NCBI RefSeq assembly: GCF_003319115.1
Contig: NZ_QOHF01000002.1
Coordinates: 1 to 64,000 of the forward strand
From: Geodermatophilus sp. TF02-6
GTDB lineage: Bacteria > Actinomycetota > Actinomycetes > Mycobacteriales > Geodermatophilaceae
Direction: 5' to 3'
Length of the DNA stretch: 64,000 nt
This document shows positions 61,757 to 64,000 of the stretch, piece by piece (the first letter of the stretch is position 1; each line of letters opens with the position of its first letter). A program made the position numbers and the translations under genes. The notes under the pieces were generated by a model. The model did not search any database, was not told the DNA's origin, and saw nothing but the letters and a program-made list of their open reading frames with translations.

Positions 61757-62785
61757 TCAGCCGGTGAAGGCGCCGGTCTCGGCCAGCCGGGAGGGCGTCA
61801 CCGTCTTCAGCCGGGCGACCGCCTGCGCCAGCGGCACCAGCTCGATCTCGGTGCCGCGCAGCGCGACCATCTGCCCGTGCCGGCCCTCGTGCGCGGCGAT
61901 CGTCGCGTGCAGGCCGAAGCGGGTGGCCAGCACCCGGTCGAACGACGTCGGGGTGCCGCCGCGCTGCACGTGACCGAGGACGGTGGTGCGCACCTCCTTG
62001 CCGGTGCGCCGCTCCAGCTCCTCACCCAGCTGCTGGGCGACGCCGGTGAACCGCTTGTGGCCGAACTCGTCCACGCCGCCGTCGCGGACGCTCATCGTGT
62101 CGGGCAGCGGGTGCGCCCCCTCGGCGACCACCCCGATGACGTGCGAGTCCCCGCGGGCGAAGCGGTCCTCGACGATCTTGGCCACCTCGGCGACGTCGAA
62201 CGGCTCCTCGGGTACCAGGGTGATGTGCGCGCCGGAGGCCAGGCCGGCGTGCAGGGCGATCCACCCGGCGTGCCGGCCCATGACCTCGACCAGCAGCACC
62301 CGCTGGTGCGACTCGGCGGTGGTGTGCAGCCGGTCGATCAGGTCGGTGGCGATGCTGACCGCGGTGTCGAAGCCGAGGGTCAGGTCGGTGCAGTCGATGT
62401 CGTTGTCGATCGTCTTCGGGATGCCGACGACCGGGACGCCGGCCTGCGAGAGCAGGTGGGCGGCGGTCAGCGTGCCCTCGCCGCCGATCGGGATGAGCAC
62501 GTCGACGTCGTGCGCGGCCAGCACACCCGTCATCCGGCCCAGCCCCGCGTGCAGCTTCGCAGGCTGAACGCGGGCCGAGCCCAGCGTCGTCCCCCCGCGG
62601 GTCAGCAGGCCGTCGACGGCGGGGACGTCCAGCGGCGTCGTCCGGTCCTCGAGCAGGCCGCGCCAGCCGTCGCGGAAGCCGATCACCTCGCTGCCGTGGT
62701 GGGTCGCCGCGGTGCGGACGACGGAGCGGATGACGGCGTTGAGGCCGGGGCAGTCGCCCCCGCCGGTCAGGATGCCGATGCGCAC
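61757..62785 (-). CDS. pfkA: 6-phosphofructokinase (ATP-type, group III)
   Basis: 342 residues. Motifs are GILTGGGDCPGLNAVIR, PIGGEGTLTAAH, PKTIDNDIDCTDLTLGFD and MGRHAGWIALHAGL, with the substrate His/Arg in GHVQRGGTPTSFDR. In the GGE-G-T loop the Gly position (an Asp in PPi-dependent enzymes) points to ATP as donor. PKTIDND is usual for this group. GTG 62785. It converges on the MBL gene with 36 bp between, and is divergent from an acyl-CoA synthetase gene. Confidence 0.95.
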   Translation of the reverse strand: MRIGILTGGGDCPGLNAVIRSVVRTAATHHGSEVIGFRDGWRGLLEDRTTPLDVPAVDGLLTRGGTTLGSARVQPAKLHAGLGRMTGVLAAHDVDVLIPIGGEGTLTAAHLLSQAGVPVVGIPKTIDNDIDCTDLTLGFDTAVSIATDLIDRLHTTAESHQRVLLVEVMGRHAGWIALHAGLASGAHITLVPEEPFDVAEVAKIVEDRFARGDSHVIGVVAEGAHPLPDTMSVRDGGVDEFGHKRFTGVAQQLGEELERRTGKEVRTTVLGHVQRGGTPTSFDRVLATRFGLHATIAAHEGRHGQMVALRGTEIELVPLAQAVARLKTVTPSRLAETGAFTG

Positions 62786-62983
62786 CGGCTGTCCCCCTCG
62801 AGTCGCGGGCCGGGTCCCCACCGAACATACGTCATGACGACATGACGACAGGGTGGGAACCGCCGGTGTGTCGGCTCACAGCCGGTGGCCCGACCGGTCG
62901 GCCGTGCGCCGAGCCGTACCGTGGCACCCCACCGCAGGGCAGGCTGACGGCCCCGACCCGCCGTCCGCGAGAGGTCCGTTCCC

Positions 62984-64000
62984 ATGGCTGCCGACCCCAC
63001 CTCCGCCCCCACCGCCGCGGTCGCCCGCGCCCGGCAGCACTCCGTCGGCGACCTGCTGCACCGCACCGCCCGCCGCCACCCCGACAAGCCGGCCGTCGTC
63101 GCCGGCGACCTGCGGGTCACGTACGCGGAGTTCGACGCGGCGGTCAACCGCACCGCGCACGCCCTGGCCGAACGGGGGCTGGGCAAGGGCGACCGGCTGG
63201 CCCTGCTGTCGCACAACTGCTGGCAGTTCGCGGTGCTCGCGTTCGCCACCGCCAAGCTCGGCGTCGTGCTCGTACCGGTCAACTTCATGCTCGGCCCGGA
63301 CGAGATCGCCTACATCCTCGGGCACTCCGGGGCCCGCGGGATCGTCGCCGAGGACGCCCTGGCACCCACCGCGGAGAAGGCGCTGGCCACCGCCGGGCTG
63401 ACGGACGGCGTGCGCGGGTGGATCCCGTCGTCCGGGGCCGCGCCGACCGCCGGGTGGGAGGACGTCGACCCGTGGTGGCGCACCGGGGACGACGGCGCGC
63501 CCGACATCGCGGTGGCCGACGACGACCCGCTGCGGCTGATGTACACCTCCGGCACGGAGTCGCGCCCCAAGGGCGTGGTGCTGTCCAGCCGCTCGCTGGT
63601 CACCCAGTACGTCAGCTGCACCGTCGACGGGGGGATGGGCGCCGACGACGTCGAGGTGCACGCGCTGCCGATGTACCACTGCGCCCAGCTGGACTGTTTC
63701 TTCTCCGTCGACGTCTACCTGGGCGCGACCAGCATCATCCTGCCCGGCCCGGACCCCGCGGCGATCCTGGCCGCGATCGAGCGGGAGCGGGTGACCAAGC
63801 TCTTCTGCCCGCCGACGGTGTGGATCTCGCTGCTGCGGCACCCCGCCTTCGACACCACCGACCTCTCCAGCCTGCGCAAGGGCTACTACGGCGCCTCCCC
63901 CATGCCGGTCGAGGTGCTGCGGGAACTGGCCCGCCGGCTGCCCGACGTCGCCCTGTGGAACTTCTACGGGCAGACCGAGATGAGCCCGCTGGCGACGATC
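62984..64000 (+). CDS. AMP-dependent acyl-CoA synthetase/ligase (cut off at the window edge)
   Basis: The first 339 residues are present. The adenylate-forming signature is RLMYTSGTESRPKGVVLSS, and the A5-type YGASPMPVEVLRE and NFYGQTEMS segments are visible near the end. An N-terminal AMP-binding start (VTYAEFDAAVNRTAHALAER, RLALLSHNCWQFAVLAFATA) is normal for fatty- or aryl-acyl-CoA ligases. ATG 62984 has GAGAGG upstream. The rest, including the C-terminal lysine domain, lies outside the window. Acyl specificity is not readable. Confidence 0.93.
   Translation, partial: MAADPTSAPTAAVARARQHSVGDLLHRTARRHPDKPAVVAGDLRVTYAEFDAAVNRTAHALAERGLGKGDRLALLSHNCWQFAVLAFATAKLGVVLVPVNFMLGPDEIAYILGHSGARGIVAEDALAPTAEKALATAGLTDGVRGWIPSSGAAPTAGWEDVDPWWRTGDDGAPDIAVADDDPLRLMYTSGTESRPKGVVLSSRSLVTQYVSCTVDGGMGADDVEVHALPMYHCAQLDCFFSVDVYLGATSIILPGPDPAAILAAIERERVTKLFCPPTVWISLLRHPAFDTTDLSSLRKGYYGASPMPVEVLRELARRLPDVALWNFYGQTEMSPLATI

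Overview
The window is very GC-rich, densely packed bacterial DNA with many GTG starts and 4-bp ATGA/GTGA gene overlaps. The 16S 5' end, GAF-ANTAR and SpoIIE-type signalling proteins, an NnaR-like regulator, an ECF42-type sigma factor and a DUF3516 helicase all point to a high-GC actinobacterium. I infer the Geodermatophilaceae (Blastococcus/Geodermatophilus/Modestobacter type); this comes from gene content only, not from a database comparison.

Layout. 1-500: 5' end of a 16S rRNA gene (minus strand) with leader and promoter. 495-11058: a minus-strand run argC-argJ-argB-argD-argF-argR-argG-argH, then a 3-methyladenine DNA glycosylase and tyrS, almost all joined by 4-bp overlaps, with an ARG-box-like site in front of argC. 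11250-20709: a carboxymuconolactone decarboxylase-family protein, pheST, a decayed EAL-LOV-GGDEF photoreceptor gene, an rRNA methyltransferase, infC-rpmI-rplT (infC starting at AUC) and a PH-domain membrane protein. 20851-25138: a GAF-ANTAR/PP2C pair, a HemD-like winged-helix regulator of NnaR type and a ruined narK beside it. 25138-38074: accessory genes (AraC/DUF2000 pair, flavoprotein-methyltransferase fusion with divergent XRE-cupin regulator, esterase, GNAT, YCII/ECF42 sigma pair, arfB, yidD, mmuM, SDR, hydrolase/TetR). 38128-45509: DUF3516 helicase, two TauE/SafE permeases flanking a GAF protein, a membrane protein and an MFS exporter.

45768-49809 holds a compact signalling module: a cNMP-domain histidine kinase, a receiver/glutaredoxin-like/thioredoxin-reductase-like fusion without the redox CxxC, a thioredoxin-fold protein with SGSS in place of CGPC, and a divergent UBP-type zinc-finger protein. 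51425-57545 is a probable quinate/shikimate catabolic locus (MHS transporter, TetR, shikimate dehydrogenase, dehydroshikimate dehydratase, dienelactone-hydrolase-family enzyme) with matching candidate TetR sites. 57834-64000: a lower-GC solitary adenine methylase, a selenium-binding protein/methanethiol oxidase, a MazF toxin remnant, a rubredoxin-like/metallo-beta-lactamase protein, pfkA and the start of an acyl-CoA synthetase.

Three kinds of non-coding structure recur. First, a mosaic GC-rich hairpin with an AAGGACCCC core lies directly after many stop codons, oriented with the gene, and is sometimes translated. Second, an interrupted palindrome with GATCATGGGGTTGT arms sits between genes. 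Third, 14-24 bp tandem duplications lie exactly across start or stop codons. Coordinates of starts are judgements from ribosome-binding sites and overlaps.
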